A stretch of 64,000 bases of DNA from CAYGTO01 sp964352815 (GTDB taxonomy: Bacteria; Pseudomonadota; Alphaproteobacteria; Rickettsiales; UBA3002), in the NCBI GenBank assembly GCA_964352815.1, contig CAYGTO010000002.1, positions 124,001 through 188,000 of the forward strand. The letters are read 5' to 3'. The notes beneath the pieces were generated by a model, which saw only the letters and a program-made list of their open reading frames with translations, did not search any database and was not told where the DNA came from. Shown here in pieces: positions 25,072 to 33,968 of this stretch; position 1 is the first letter of the stretch; every line of letters begins with the position of its first letter. A program made the translations under genes and the position numbers.

Positions 25072-26832
25072 TTAGGCAGATTGCTTTTTAGTGTCTTCAC
25101 GATTCAGCTCACTCCAACCAGGAAAGCGCGGTGGCGGCGCGGGAATGGCCATCTTAGACACATTCTCCGCCGATATTACTTCTTCGTTTAATGATTCAAG
25201 ATAGTCACGATCTGCACCAAATTGATCTTCAAATAATGCGATCATCGAATCTGTTAGAGGCACACGATAAAATACCAACAAGCTGTGTGCAAGGCGGTGT
25301 GAGGCTTTACGGCGATTCTCATGAATGGCATCAATAGCAATTGACGCCCAGCCCGCCTTCGTTGTCGGAGCGAGCTTTCTGGTGATATAACCAAAATCTG
25401 CAGCATTAGAGCTTTCAATTGCTAACTGTTCTTCAGGCTGGCTCATATCAACCATATCATCTAGCTCGTTCGCAATCTCCATGGCGGCATGAGCATACTC
25501 TGCCTCTGTCCATTTCTCATACGAACTGGGCAGCAGACCATTAATTAGATGAACGAGCTTCAACTTTTGTTTATCACTCAACGCAACACTGCGTTCACTA
25601 ATATAGAATCCTGCTTTTTTTAAGTCATTCGACTGCATCGCGAGCGTCAACCATTCACCATGTTCGCGCCATTTTCGTGCATATCGCGCTTCTGCACGGA
25701 GTAGTTTCTCACGGCGCATTTCCAGTGCTTTGTTCAAGCGTGTAATATTCAGATAGGGCACCTTATAACGTGCACGTTCCTTCACACCGAGAGAAGCAAG
25801 CGCTTCAGATATCGCGATAAGCAACCGACTCGTTGCATCCGTTGCCTCTACCAAAACACTACTATCAGAATGCTCATAAAGATCTTTGACAAGCAGTCGA
25901 ATCGCACTATTACGCTTGCGCAGCGCCATACGGTAATGGTGGCGCGCCTCGTCGAGCATTTCCTGCGCTTCTTCGAAAGACTCGTCTCCTTTCAAACGCG
26001 CATCAAGCACTGCTATATGCCGACCATTGACGAGTTCAAAAGCAAGCGTGAACATATCATACGCATCCTGCATGGTCATCAAACGTTCATCATTCTCTTC
26101 ATACGCGTTTAGAATGCGCTCTATAAAACCATCTGTGCGCTCAATACCGTGCTGAATCGTCGGGGACATGCCGCGCAATCGTTGATCTAGCAACTCATAC
26201 GCCTGGGGCGCATTCAAACCTAAGTTTTGCTGATAGGTTTGGAGTATCTCTTCATGGTCATGATAAATATCTTCTACCGCCGCAAACATCCCCCGCTCTG
26301 CCAGCACATGCGCCCGCCGAATCGCCGAGGTCAACGCTTCATTATGCGATAGCTTCATAACCGCTGTCTCGATTGCTGATGGTGATGCACCAACACTTTG
26401 CAAGATATAATAGGCTGACATAATGTTGCGTTCATTCGCATCAAGCGAAGCGAGTATTTGGTTACGTGCCGAGAACATCGCATTATGTAAACGATCTATC
26501 GTGCATAATAGTTGCTCCTGTTCACTGTGTATTTTAGGCTCATGCAAGGCTTCATGCACGATACTCGCTGTAATAGCTAGCGCGCCGACCATCAGCGTAT
26601 ACCCTGCGAAATAAATGAAGTTAGCGATTGGTGCTTCCGCACCAAATCCAAGATAATGACCAAACTGCAGCGCAATATAAGTGACGGGCCCCACCGTCCA
26701 GGCCAGGTTGATAATCGTCCATTTCCATGATTTCTTAGCAATCACACTGGCAATACGGTGCGTCGTTCGCTCACCAAGCCGTTCGTAGTGAGAGTGATGT
26801 TTTGGGTCCTTTAGTGCAATCATCCAGCGCAT
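25072..26832 (-). CDS. large helical membrane-anchored orphan
   Basis: From ATG 26832 the protein has 586 residues; the frame extends to a TTG at 26868 without better support. Two membrane spans lie near residues 37-60 (IINLAWTVGPVTYIALQFG) and 70-92 (IYFAGYTLMVGALAITASIV). The remaining 480 residues are almost wholly helical and charged, with heptad-like stretches (LNKALEMRREKLLRAEARYA) and a Pro-rich end (MAIPAPPPRFPGW). I recognise no family. It lies 48 bp after thiD on the same strand and may be cotranscribed with it. It is convergent, stop to stop, with the 23578 orphan. Confidence 0.6.
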   Translation of the reverse strand: MRWMIALKDPKHHSHYERLGERTTHRIASVIAKKSWKWTIINLAWTVGPVTYIALQFGHYLGFGAEAPIANFIYFAGYTLMVGALAITASIVHEALHEPKIHSEQEQLLCTIDRLHNAMFSARNQILASLDANERNIMSAYYILQSVGASPSAIETAVMKLSHNEALTSAIRRAHVLAERGMFAAVEDIYHDHEEILQTYQQNLGLNAPQAYELLDQRLRGMSPTIQHGIERTDGFIERILNAYEENDERLMTMQDAYDMFTLAFELVNGRHIAVLDARLKGDESFEEAQEMLDEARHHYRMALRKRNSAIRLLVKDLYEHSDSSVLVEATDATSRLLIAISEALASLGVKERARYKVPYLNITRLNKALEMRREKLLRAEARYARKWREHGEWLTLAMQSNDLKKAGFYISERSVALSDKQKLKLVHLINGLLPSSYEKWTEAEYAHAAMEIANELDDMVDMSQPEEQLAIESSNAADFGYITRKLAPTTKAGWASIAIDAIHENRRKASHRLAHSLLVFYRVPLTDSMIALFEDQFGADRDYLESLNEEVISAENVSKMAIPAPPPRFPGWSELNREDTKKQSA

Positions 26833-26880
26833 GATGGCATGGTAACAAACATGTCCCTCTCGGAGCAAGCACAGATCGCG

Positions 26881-27699
26881 CTATTCTTCATTTGCCATGT
26901 GCAACCCAAATGAATGGTTAATAGGCCCATGGCCAGAGCCAAAATTCGGCGCATGTGCGATCGCATTATGCACATAGCGTTGCGCGCGTTGCACGGCATC
27001 ACTCATGCTAGCCCCCTGCCCTAAGAATGTCGCAACCGCTGATGATAGAGTACACCCTGTGCCATGGGTATGTTTCGTCTCAACATAGGTGGTGTCGTAT
27101 TGCTCTGCGGGCTCGGCTCCCATGCACAGTATATCGCTCATGCCGTTTTCTCCGTTGCCCATATGCCCGCCTTTGAGGAGCACTGCGCAGCCATAGTTTT
27201 GCTGCAACATATGCGCAGCATTTTTTTGCCCCTCTAGCGTTCGTATTTCGTGATTCAATAGCAACTCCGCCTCAGGAATATTTGGCGTGATTAGCGTAAC
27301 ATGAGGAAAGAAATCTGTAAGCGCATCAAGCGCGTCCATATCGAGCAGCCGATCACCGCTCGTCGCAACCATCACCGGGTCGAGCACGATCGGAATCTGT
27401 GTCGCATGCTGCAGCATGGCGTCACGCACAAGCGCAACCACCTCCGCATTGTGCAACATGCCAATCTTGATCGCATCGGGCATTAGATCGTCAAACACCG
27501 CGCCAAGTTGCGCGGCAATGGCGTCAAGCGGAACGGGATGAATGTCGCGAACACCAAGCGTGTTTTGCGCGGTAATCGCAGTAACGGTAGTCATCGCATA
27601 ACCGCCAAGGGATGTGATGGTTTTAATGTCTGCTTGAATACCAGCGCCACCACCTGAATCAGAGCCAGCAATCGAGAGAATTTTGTGCTTAAGCTGCAT
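26881..27699 (-). CDS. thiD: hydroxymethylpyrimidine / phosphomethylpyrimidine kinase
   Basis: The 272-residue ribokinase-fold enzyme phosphorylates HMP and HMP-P for thiamine synthesis. It starts MQLKHKILSIAGSDSGGGAG, a thiD signature, and has TVTAITAQNTLGV, VLDPVMVATSGDRLLD, ITPNIPEAELLL and the catalytic HTHGTGCTLSSAVA. ATG 27699 is preferred to the TTG at 27720; it lies 11 nt inside the end of glmM, so translation is coupled. No other thi gene is nearby. Confidence 0.93.
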   Translation of the reverse strand: MQLKHKILSIAGSDSGGGAGIQADIKTITSLGGYAMTTVTAITAQNTLGVRDIHPVPLDAIAAQLGAVFDDLMPDAIKIGMLHNAEVVALVRDAMLQHATQIPIVLDPVMVATSGDRLLDMDALDALTDFFPHVTLITPNIPEAELLLNHEIRTLEGQKNAAHMLQQNYGCAVLLKGGHMGNGENGMSDILCMGAEPAEQYDTTYVETKHTHGTGCTLSSAVATFLGQGASMSDAVQRAQRYVHNAIAHAPNFGSGHGPINHSFGLHMANEE

Positions 27700-29062
27700 G
27701 AGAGTTGAGCGCGTGTTCAATCGTATCGCAGATTTCTTGCGCCATTGCTTGAATCTGTGCTTCGTCCGTTCCTTCCACCATCACGCGAATGAGTGGCTCT
27801 GTTCCTGACTTGCGCAGCAATATACGTCCTTTTCCTTGAAGTACTTTTTCTGCTTTTGCCTGCGCCGCTTGAATATCAGGGTGCTGTAGCGGGTCCGATT
27901 TCCCCTCCGTTTTATGATAACGCACATTCATTAAAATTTGTGGCACCGGAGTAAACATCGCGCCTGCTTCGCTCATGGGACGGCCATCTTGGACATACGC
28001 CGCCAAAACTTGCAATCCAGCGAGCAGACCATCGCCGGTAGTCGCGTAATCTCCAAGAATAATATGGCCTGACGGCTCGCCGCCAATATTCCATGCCCCA
28101 CCGCGCATTTTCTCCATCACATAGCGGTCGCCTACTTTGGTGCGGTGCAGCAACAATTCATGCTGCGCTAGGAACGTTTCCAAACCAAGGTTCGACATCA
28201 CCGTCGATACCACACCATCGCCGCGCAGCTGCCCTGATTTTTTGTGAGAGGTTGCGATCATCGCGATGAGTTGATCACCATCGAGCACTTCGCCTTTCTC
28301 ATCACACATCACCAGCCGGTCAGCATCACCATCGAGCGCGATACCAAGGTCCGCACCATGCGCCACCACACTCGCGCAGACCTTATCCATATTGGTTGAG
28401 CCGCAATCTTGATTGATATTAAACCCGTTCGGCTCAATACCGATCGGAATCAGTTCTGCGCCTAGCTCCCAGAGCACCGTCGGCGCGACTTTATAGCCTG
28501 CACCATTTGCACAATCGATCACTATTTTCAGGCCCGACAAGCTAAGCTCACTCGGGAAGGTGCCTTTGACAAACTCAATATAGCGGCCTTGCGCATCATC
28601 GATCCGGCGCGCGCGCCCCAGCTTATCTGGCTCACTCAAATGTGTGTCTGAACCATTCTGGATGAGTGCCTCGATCTCCATCTCCACCTCGTCAGAGAGC
28701 TTATAGCCATCAGGTCCGAAGAGTTTAATGCCGTTATCTTCATAGCTATTGTGAGACGCCGAAATCATTACGCCAATATCGGCGCGCATAGAGCGGGCAA
28801 GCATTGCCACCGCAGGCGTTGGAAGCGGCCCGACCAAATACACGAACATGCCAACAGAGAGGAACCCAGCGGTGAGTGCATTTTCGATCATGTAGCTGGA
28901 AAGGCGCGTGTCTTTGGCAATGACCACGCGGTGGGTGTGGTCGCGATCTTGCTGCGTAAAATAGGCGCCAGCGGCCATCCCTACGCGCATCGCAATTTCT
29001 GGGGTCATCGGATAGCTGTTAGCGCGCCCGCGAATTCCGTCTGTGCCAAAAAATTCTCGCAT
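27689..29062 (-). CDS. glmM: phosphoglucosamine mutase
   Basis: The 457-residue protein starts MREFFGTDGIRGRANSYPMT, typical of GlmM. It converts glucosamine 6-phosphate to glucosamine 1-phosphate for UDP-GlcNAc, needed for peptidoglycan and lipopolysaccharide. The phosphoserine loop is GVMISASHNSYEDNGIKLFG, the metal loop is ALDGDADRLVM, the sugar loop is GGEPSGHII and the phosphate-binding loop is LRKSGTEPLIRVMVEG. It begins 14 bp after ftsH on the same strand, a common alphaproteobacterial arrangement. Confidence 0.96.
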   Translation of the reverse strand: MREFFGTDGIRGRANSYPMTPEIAMRVGMAAGAYFTQQDRDHTHRVVIAKDTRLSSYMIENALTAGFLSVGMFVYLVGPLPTPAVAMLARSMRADIGVMISASHNSYEDNGIKLFGPDGYKLSDEVEMEIEALIQNGSDTHLSEPDKLGRARRIDDAQGRYIEFVKGTFPSELSLSGLKIVIDCANGAGYKVAPTVLWELGAELIPIGIEPNGFNINQDCGSTNMDKVCASVVAHGADLGIALDGDADRLVMCDEKGEVLDGDQLIAMIATSHKKSGQLRGDGVVSTVMSNLGLETFLAQHELLLHRTKVGDRYVMEKMRGGAWNIGGEPSGHIILGDYATTGDGLLAGLQVLAAYVQDGRPMSEAGAMFTPVPQILMNVRYHKTEGKSDPLQHPDIQAAQAKAEKVLQGKGRILLRKSGTEPLIRVMVEGTDEAQIQAMAQEICDTIEHALNSHAA

Positions 29063-29076
29063 GCACTTTCTGATGA

Positions 29077-31032
29077 CTACGCCACAGGCTGGTCATCATC
29101 CTCTTTTTCAGCATGCGCTTCTTTGACACGCTTTTTACGTTTTGATGGTAGTGACGAGGAAACCGCAGTAGCTTTACGCAGCTCTTCGTCGGTTGGACGC
29201 TCTGGCTTTTTACCCGCGATCAGATCTTTAATTTCATCGCCGCTCAGCGTTTCATATTCCAGCAATCCCTCCGCAAGGATCACATATTGGTCGTGATTGT
29301 CTTGCAGAATTTTCTTCGCTTGCGCATGTGCATCCTCAACCAATCGTCGCACTTCATTCTCGACCTTCTGCCGTGTTTGATCTGAAACTGATGCTGAATT
29401 CGTCGCCATCGCTTGTCCTAAGAATGGCTCACCGCGTTCATCCGCGTACAGCACAGGTCCCATCGCATCCGTCATGCCCCATTCCGCTACCATCGCCCGC
29501 GCAAGCTTAGTCGCATATTGAATATCTGACGAAGCGCCACTCGAGACTTTATCATAACCAAAGGTAAGTTCTTCCGCCGCGCGTCCGCCCATGGCAACGG
29601 CGAGGTCTGCATACATTTTGTCGCGCAGGTAAGAGATTTTGTCTGCTTCGGGAAGGCGCATGACCATCCCCAGCGCACGCCCACGCGGGATGATCGTTGC
29701 TTTATGAATCGGGTCGGAGGCTGGGCTATGCAGTGCAACAATCGCATGGCCTGCTTCATGATAGGCCGTCATCTTTTTCTCTTCGTCGCTCATCACCATC
29801 GATTTTCGCTCCACACCCATCATCACCTTATCTTTCGCGGCTTCCAGCTCGCGCATGGTCACCAGCTTCTTATCTTTGCGCGCGGCAAGTAATGCCGCCT
29901 CATTGACAAGATTGGCAAGATCCGCACCCGAGAAACCCGGCGTACCGCGTGCAATGGTGCGTGCATCGACATCTGGCGCGATCGGCACTTTCTTCAGATG
30001 GACGGATAACACTTTGGTCCGCCCTTCAATATCTGGGTTGGGTACAACGATTTGGCGGTCAAAACGACCCGGGCGCAGAAGCGCAGGATCGAGTACATCG
30101 GGGCGGTTGGTGGCCGCAATCAAGATCACGCCTTCATTCGCCTCAAAACCATCCATTTCTACAAGTAGCTGGTTCAGTGTTTGCTCACGCTCGTCATTTC
30201 CACCGCCCATACCGGCACCACGGTGGCGGCCGACCGCGTCGATCTCATCAATAAAGATAATACAGGGCGCATTTTTCTTTCCTTGTTCAAACATATCGCG
30301 GACACGGCTCGCACCGACACCGACAAACATTTCTACAAAATCCGAGCCCGAAATGGTGAAAAATGGTACGCCCGCTTCGCCCGCAATCGCTCGCGCAAGC
30401 AAGGTCTTACCGGTTCCGGGGGGGCCGACGAGCAAACAGCCTTTGGGAATTTTACCCCCTAGCTTTTGGAATTTTTGTGGGTCTTTCAGAAACTCAACAA
30501 TCTCCACCAGCTCTTCTTTTGCTTCATCAATGCCCGCTACATCGTCAAAGGTTTTGCGGCCGTGCTCTTCGGTCAGCATGCGCGCACGTGACTTACCGAA
30601 CCCCATCGCGCCGCCACCTTTGCTACCGCCCTGCATCTGACGCATGAAATAGAAATACACGCCTATCAGAAGAAGGAACGGGAACCATGAGAGCAATACG
30701 CCCCAAAAGGAGCCAAGGCCTGAGCTGGCCGGCGCCGCAGCAATTTTGACATTATTCTCGCGCAGTGTTTTTACCAGAGCAGGGTCTTCAAGCCCTTGCG
30801 TCACGAACGGTTGGCCGTTCTGAAACGATCCTTCGATCTGCGTGCCCTCTTCCGGCGATTGTTTGATGGTCACTTCCGCAACATTCCCCTGCTCCACATC
30901 GAGCAGAAAATCCGAATAGACAAGGCGCGAAGCAGCTTGCTGCGTCATACCTGCTTGCAGCATTTGGATCATCAGAAACAGGCCGATAAAAATCGCCGCC
31001 CAAATCAGAAAATTCTTCATATTTCCGTTCAC
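29077..31032 (-). CDS. ftsH: ATP-dependent zinc metalloprotease FtsH
   Basis: The 651-residue AAA+ protease has two membrane spans (about residues 7-25 and 104-125) around a short periplasmic domain. It then has FDDVAGIDEAKEELVE, Walker A GPPGTGKT, Walker B IIFIDEIDAVGR, the arginine-finger region ATNRPDVLDPALLRPGRFD and zinc site HEAGHAIV. It degrades misfolded membrane proteins and short-lived regulators, including LpxC in some bacteria. A charged tail rich in Lys/Glu closes the protein. tilS is upstream by 30 bp; this order is standard. Confidence 0.97.
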   Translation of the reverse strand: MNGNMKNFLIWAAIFIGLFLMIQMLQAGMTQQAASRLVYSDFLLDVEQGNVAEVTIKQSPEEGTQIEGSFQNGQPFVTQGLEDPALVKTLRENNVKIAAAPASSGLGSFWGVLLSWFPFLLLIGVYFYFMRQMQGGSKGGGAMGFGKSRARMLTEEHGRKTFDDVAGIDEAKEELVEIVEFLKDPQKFQKLGGKIPKGCLLVGPPGTGKTLLARAIAGEAGVPFFTISGSDFVEMFVGVGASRVRDMFEQGKKNAPCIIFIDEIDAVGRHRGAGMGGGNDEREQTLNQLLVEMDGFEANEGVILIAATNRPDVLDPALLRPGRFDRQIVVPNPDIEGRTKVLSVHLKKVPIAPDVDARTIARGTPGFSGADLANLVNEAALLAARKDKKLVTMRELEAAKDKVMMGVERKSMVMSDEEKKMTAYHEAGHAIVALHSPASDPIHKATIIPRGRALGMVMRLPEADKISYLRDKMYADLAVAMGGRAAEELTFGYDKVSSGASSDIQYATKLARAMVAEWGMTDAMGPVLYADERGEPFLGQAMATNSASVSDQTRQKVENEVRRLVEDAHAQAKKILQDNHDQYVILAEGLLEYETLSGDEIKDLIAGKKPERPTDEELRKATAVSSSLPSKRKKRVKEAHAEKEDDDQPVA

Positions 31033-31062
31033 ATTACGCCCCTATCGCGAGAAATTACTTCT

Positions 31063-32391
31063 TCATGATAAGATAGGGAAAAATTGCGTGCCAGCAAGAG
31101 GTTTTATTGGGGTATGTACCAGTTGTGACTGCGTTCGAAGGGCGCTCCCAAGATCGTCCGCTGCATAATAATCGAGCGTTGGCGTAGCAAGCAGCCTATC
31201 ACCTTGCCACACAGCGGGAAGCGTCGGCACTGCCTGCTTTGGCAGCATAGCTACGGCATCAGGGTATTCTTGCAATAAATGTGTCGTACCGGATTCTCCT
31301 AGCGGCCCAAGAATAAGGTTATTAATCATAAGACTGCCTGTTTTTAATGCATAACGACCGTCCCAATAGGTGCGTGGCGCTTTGACGGTAACAGCGGGTG
31401 CCATGCGAGCGGCTTCACGGTAGCATACAATATGGTCGTTATGGGGAGTGATCACCACGCCATGAAGCGTTTTGGCTACACAAAGAGACTCAAGCGACAT
31501 TCGCAACGCCTCTAATTTCTCACCCCGAACTGGTTCGGCATTGCCCGACACGCAGGTGAGTAGGCGTTCTAGCATCTTTCTCTGGATCAGATGAGGAAGA
31601 GAGAGGAAACCATGGCGCTGAACCAACGCCAACCCGTGCTGGTTTAAAGTGACATGCTTTACCATATGATGGGCCGTCAGCTTTTCAAGCGACATTCGAG
31701 CCGCGGCAATGGAAGGAATGGTTGCATCCAGCGACGCGCAAAGCATGGTTTCACCGGTTAACTGCGCGCGTACACTGTTTCGGCTGTAGGCCATACTCTC
31801 ATTCGACGGATCTGTCAGATATGGCTGCTGATGCGCTTCAAGCCATGCGATCAAATCCGACTTTTCGAATATGAGAAGTGGACGAAGCAGTTGAACGGAG
31901 CCTAAAGAACGCTTCGCGCTCATCCCTGATAGCCCCGCTACCCCGCTTTGGCGAAGCGCACGAAACGCCACAGTTTCCAATTGGTCATTTAAGTGATGGC
32001 CAGTCAGAAGATGTACAATATGATGAGATTCACAATAGTCTTTGAGCGCATGATAACGCGCAGCACGGGCCTTTTCTTGAATGGAGGACCCGCGGGGACG
32101 ATCTGTCAGCGTCAAAACGGTATGCGGGATACCTTTCGCACGCATCCAGCCGGCAACGTGCTGTGCTTCGGTGGCCGACTCAGGCCGCAACCCATGGTCC
32201 ACGGTGATTGCTCGAACCTGATGGCCATAACGCTGCGCCCAATCATGAAGTAGCAATGCCAGCGCCATACTATCCGGACCGCCAGACACCGCCACGGCCA
32301 GCTCTGCGTTCGATTCGAACGGGCCCAGCGCATGCATCGCATCATCTATTGAAATCGTAGGAGCGTTCGGAATGGCCGCGCGGCTAAGCAT
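31063..32391 (-). CDS. tilS: tRNA(Ile)-lysidine synthase
   Basis: The 442-residue N-type ATP pyrophosphatase modifies C34 of the AUA-reading tRNA-Ile to lysidine. The PP-loop is AVAVSGGPDSMALALLLHDW (residues about 32-51), followed by AITVDHGLRPES and the GHHLNDQLETVAFRAL signature. The C-terminal part is shorter and more divergent than in E. coli TilS. The start ATG 32391 overlaps the cpoB stop by 8 nt. Confidence 0.94.
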   Translation of the reverse strand: MLSRAAIPNAPTISIDDAMHALGPFESNAELAVAVSGGPDSMALALLLHDWAQRYGHQVRAITVDHGLRPESATEAQHVAGWMRAKGIPHTVLTLTDRPRGSSIQEKARAARYHALKDYCESHHIVHLLTGHHLNDQLETVAFRALRQSGVAGLSGMSAKRSLGSVQLLRPLLIFEKSDLIAWLEAHQQPYLTDPSNESMAYSRNSVRAQLTGETMLCASLDATIPSIAAARMSLEKLTAHHMVKHVTLNQHGLALVQRHGFLSLPHLIQRKMLERLLTCVSGNAEPVRGEKLEALRMSLESLCVAKTLHGVVITPHNDHIVCYREAARMAPAVTVKAPRTYWDGRYALKTGSLMINNLILGPLGESGTTHLLQEYPDAVAMLPKQAVPTLPAVWQGDRLLATPTLDYYAADDLGSALRTQSQLVHTPIKPLAGTQFFPILS

Positions 32392-33256
32392 CGCATGCGA
32401 GGCGTTTCGACGCCTCTTTCGCTTTCGTCAGCACACCACTTTTCTCTTCCGCGTATTTTTCAAGCAACTGTTTGAGCACCACGCAGGCGGGGGCATTTTT
32501 CTTCTGCTTTTCAAGTGCGAAGGCAAGTTTCAGAAGATTATCCGGCGCTTTCGGGCCGTCTTGCGCTGCTTTGTAGCCCTTGCGGAATTCGTTAGCGGCT
32601 TTGGCATATTCTTCGCGCACATAATAGGTTTCACCGAGCCAATAATAGACATTGCCAAGCAGCGGATCATTGGGATAGGTCACGACGAAGGAACGAAAAT
32701 GGCTCTCGGCTTCCTCATACGCCTCACGCTGAAGCGCGGAAAAGGCATGGTTGTAATGCTCACGGGCCGATTCAAACGCAGGCTTTGGTGGCGCTTCAGG
32801 AGCATCAGCCTTTTGGGGATCCGAAGTTTCTTTAGGTTCATCAGGAGCTTGGCTGCCAATCGTGGGTGGCGGTGTCACAGGCAACCGTGTTTCTAACTCG
32901 ATGAAGCGCTGGCCCCACTCTTGTTCCAATTGATCCAGGCGCTGCGTCGCTTTCTCAGCACTGTGACGGTTTTCTTCAATCATGCCTTGCAGGTCACGCA
33001 TCTGATCTTCAAGCTCGCGAAGCTTCACTTCAAGAGCGGCTTGTTGGGCCTTGTTACCAATCACGGAGGAGCGGTTCGGGGTAGACGATGCCCCAACGGT
33101 ATCTTCATTGTAGACTTCACGCTGTAGATATCGGAGGTCACGTTCGAGGCGCTCAACGCGTGCATCTACATCTTGTGCAAAGGAAACAGAAATATTCCAG
33201 AATGAGAGGGCGCCAGCCAGTAAAAAAGCGCTTATGAGGCTAGGGATATATCGCAT
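32384..33256 (-). CDS. cpoB: Tol-Pal system coordinator CpoB (YbgF)
   Basis: The 290-residue periplasmic protein has a signal peptide (MRYIPSLISAFLLAGALSFW to SFAQ). An N-terminal coiled coil follows (VERLERDLRYLQREVYN; ALEVKLRELEDQMRDLQGMI), then a Pro/Glu-rich linker and C-terminal TPR repeats starting at REHYNHAFSALQREAYEEAE. CpoB couples Tol-Pal constriction with peptidoglycan synthesis in E. coli. Its upstream spacer carries a strong hairpin. Confidence 0.92.
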   Translation of the reverse strand: MRYIPSLISAFLLAGALSFWNISVSFAQDVDARVERLERDLRYLQREVYNEDTVGASSTPNRSSVIGNKAQQAALEVKLRELEDQMRDLQGMIEENRHSAEKATQRLDQLEQEWGQRFIELETRLPVTPPPTIGSQAPDEPKETSDPQKADAPEAPPKPAFESAREHYNHAFSALQREAYEEAESHFRSFVVTYPNDPLLGNVYYWLGETYYVREEYAKAANEFRKGYKAAQDGPKAPDNLLKLAFALEKQKKNAPACVVLKQLLEKYAEEKSGVLTKAKEASKRLACDA

Positions 33257-33268
33257 TTTTCTGGAGGG

Positions 33269-33312
33269 GCACCCACGCCCGTTAGCGCGGAGGGAAAGGT
33301 GGGCGTAGGTGC
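33269..33312 (-). promoter_or_regulatory. strong hairpin between pal and cpoB
   Basis: The 12-bp arms at 33269-33280 (GCACCCACGCCC) and 33301-33312 (GGGCGTAGGTGC) are complementary except at one position, with a 20-nt loop. No T tract follows in either direction. In the pal-cpoB transcript it could act as an RNA-processing, stability or partial-termination element that lowers cpoB output relative to pal. Confidence 0.6.
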
Positions 33313-33370
33313 TTCACGTGGTTATGCTCAAATGAGAGCGGTTTGTCAATTCAAACTTATAATGATTCGA

Positions 33371-33865
33371 TTACAAATTTGAAATCACGGTTACGCCGCG
33401 ACGATTCTGCGCCCATGCCGATGCATTGGAACCAAGAACCGCTGGGCGCTCTTTACCGTAACTTACCGTTTCGATGCGAGACGCTGACACGCCAAGGCTC
33501 GAGAGGTAGCGCTTCACTGAAGCAGCACGACGCTCGCCAAGTGCCAAGTTGTATTCGCGCGTTCCACGCTCATCGCAATGACCTTCGATAGTAATGCGTG
33601 TGTTTGGATTCTCATTGAGCCATTCTGCTTGCAACCGCAGAGTGGATTGCGCTTCGTTCGAAAGCGTGTGGCTATCGGTCGCGAAAAAGACGCGATCGCC
33701 GACATTCACTGGCGTGCCATCTGCGTCTGTCAGGCCACTCGTGCCGAATGTGCTGCCGTCGTTAAAGCCAGAACCTCCACCAGCACCGGTGTTGCTACCC
33801 GACGGGGCGGTTTCACAAGCTGCGACGAGGAATAGTGGTAATAATAGTGCTAAAAAGCGTTTCAT
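33371..33865 (-). CDS. pal: peptidoglycan-associated lipoprotein Pal
   Basis: The 164-residue lipoprotein starts MKRFLALLLPLFLVAACETA with the lipobox VAAC. A Gly/Ser-rich linker precedes the OmpA-like domain: VFFATDSHTLSNEAQSTLRL, TITIEGHCDERGTREYNLALGERRAASVKRYL and VSYGKERPAV. The Asp and Arg that bind diaminopimelate are in the DERGT segment. Pal anchors the outer membrane to peptidoglycan and interacts with TolB and TolA. Confidence 0.97.
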   Translation of the reverse strand: MKRFLALLLPLFLVAACETAPSGSNTGAGGGSGFNDGSTFGTSGLTDADGTPVNVGDRVFFATDSHTLSNEAQSTLRLQAEWLNENPNTRITIEGHCDERGTREYNLALGERRAASVKRYLSSLGVSASRIETVSYGKERPAVLGSNASAWAQNRRGVTVISNL

Positions 33866-33968
33866 GTAGATCTCCCTTTGTATTTATAATATGGCAGCAA
33901 TGACATACTCTTTTCGAAATTGCAAGCGCCTTTGATGAGATGGGCACGCAATTAAGTTCGGGTAATTT

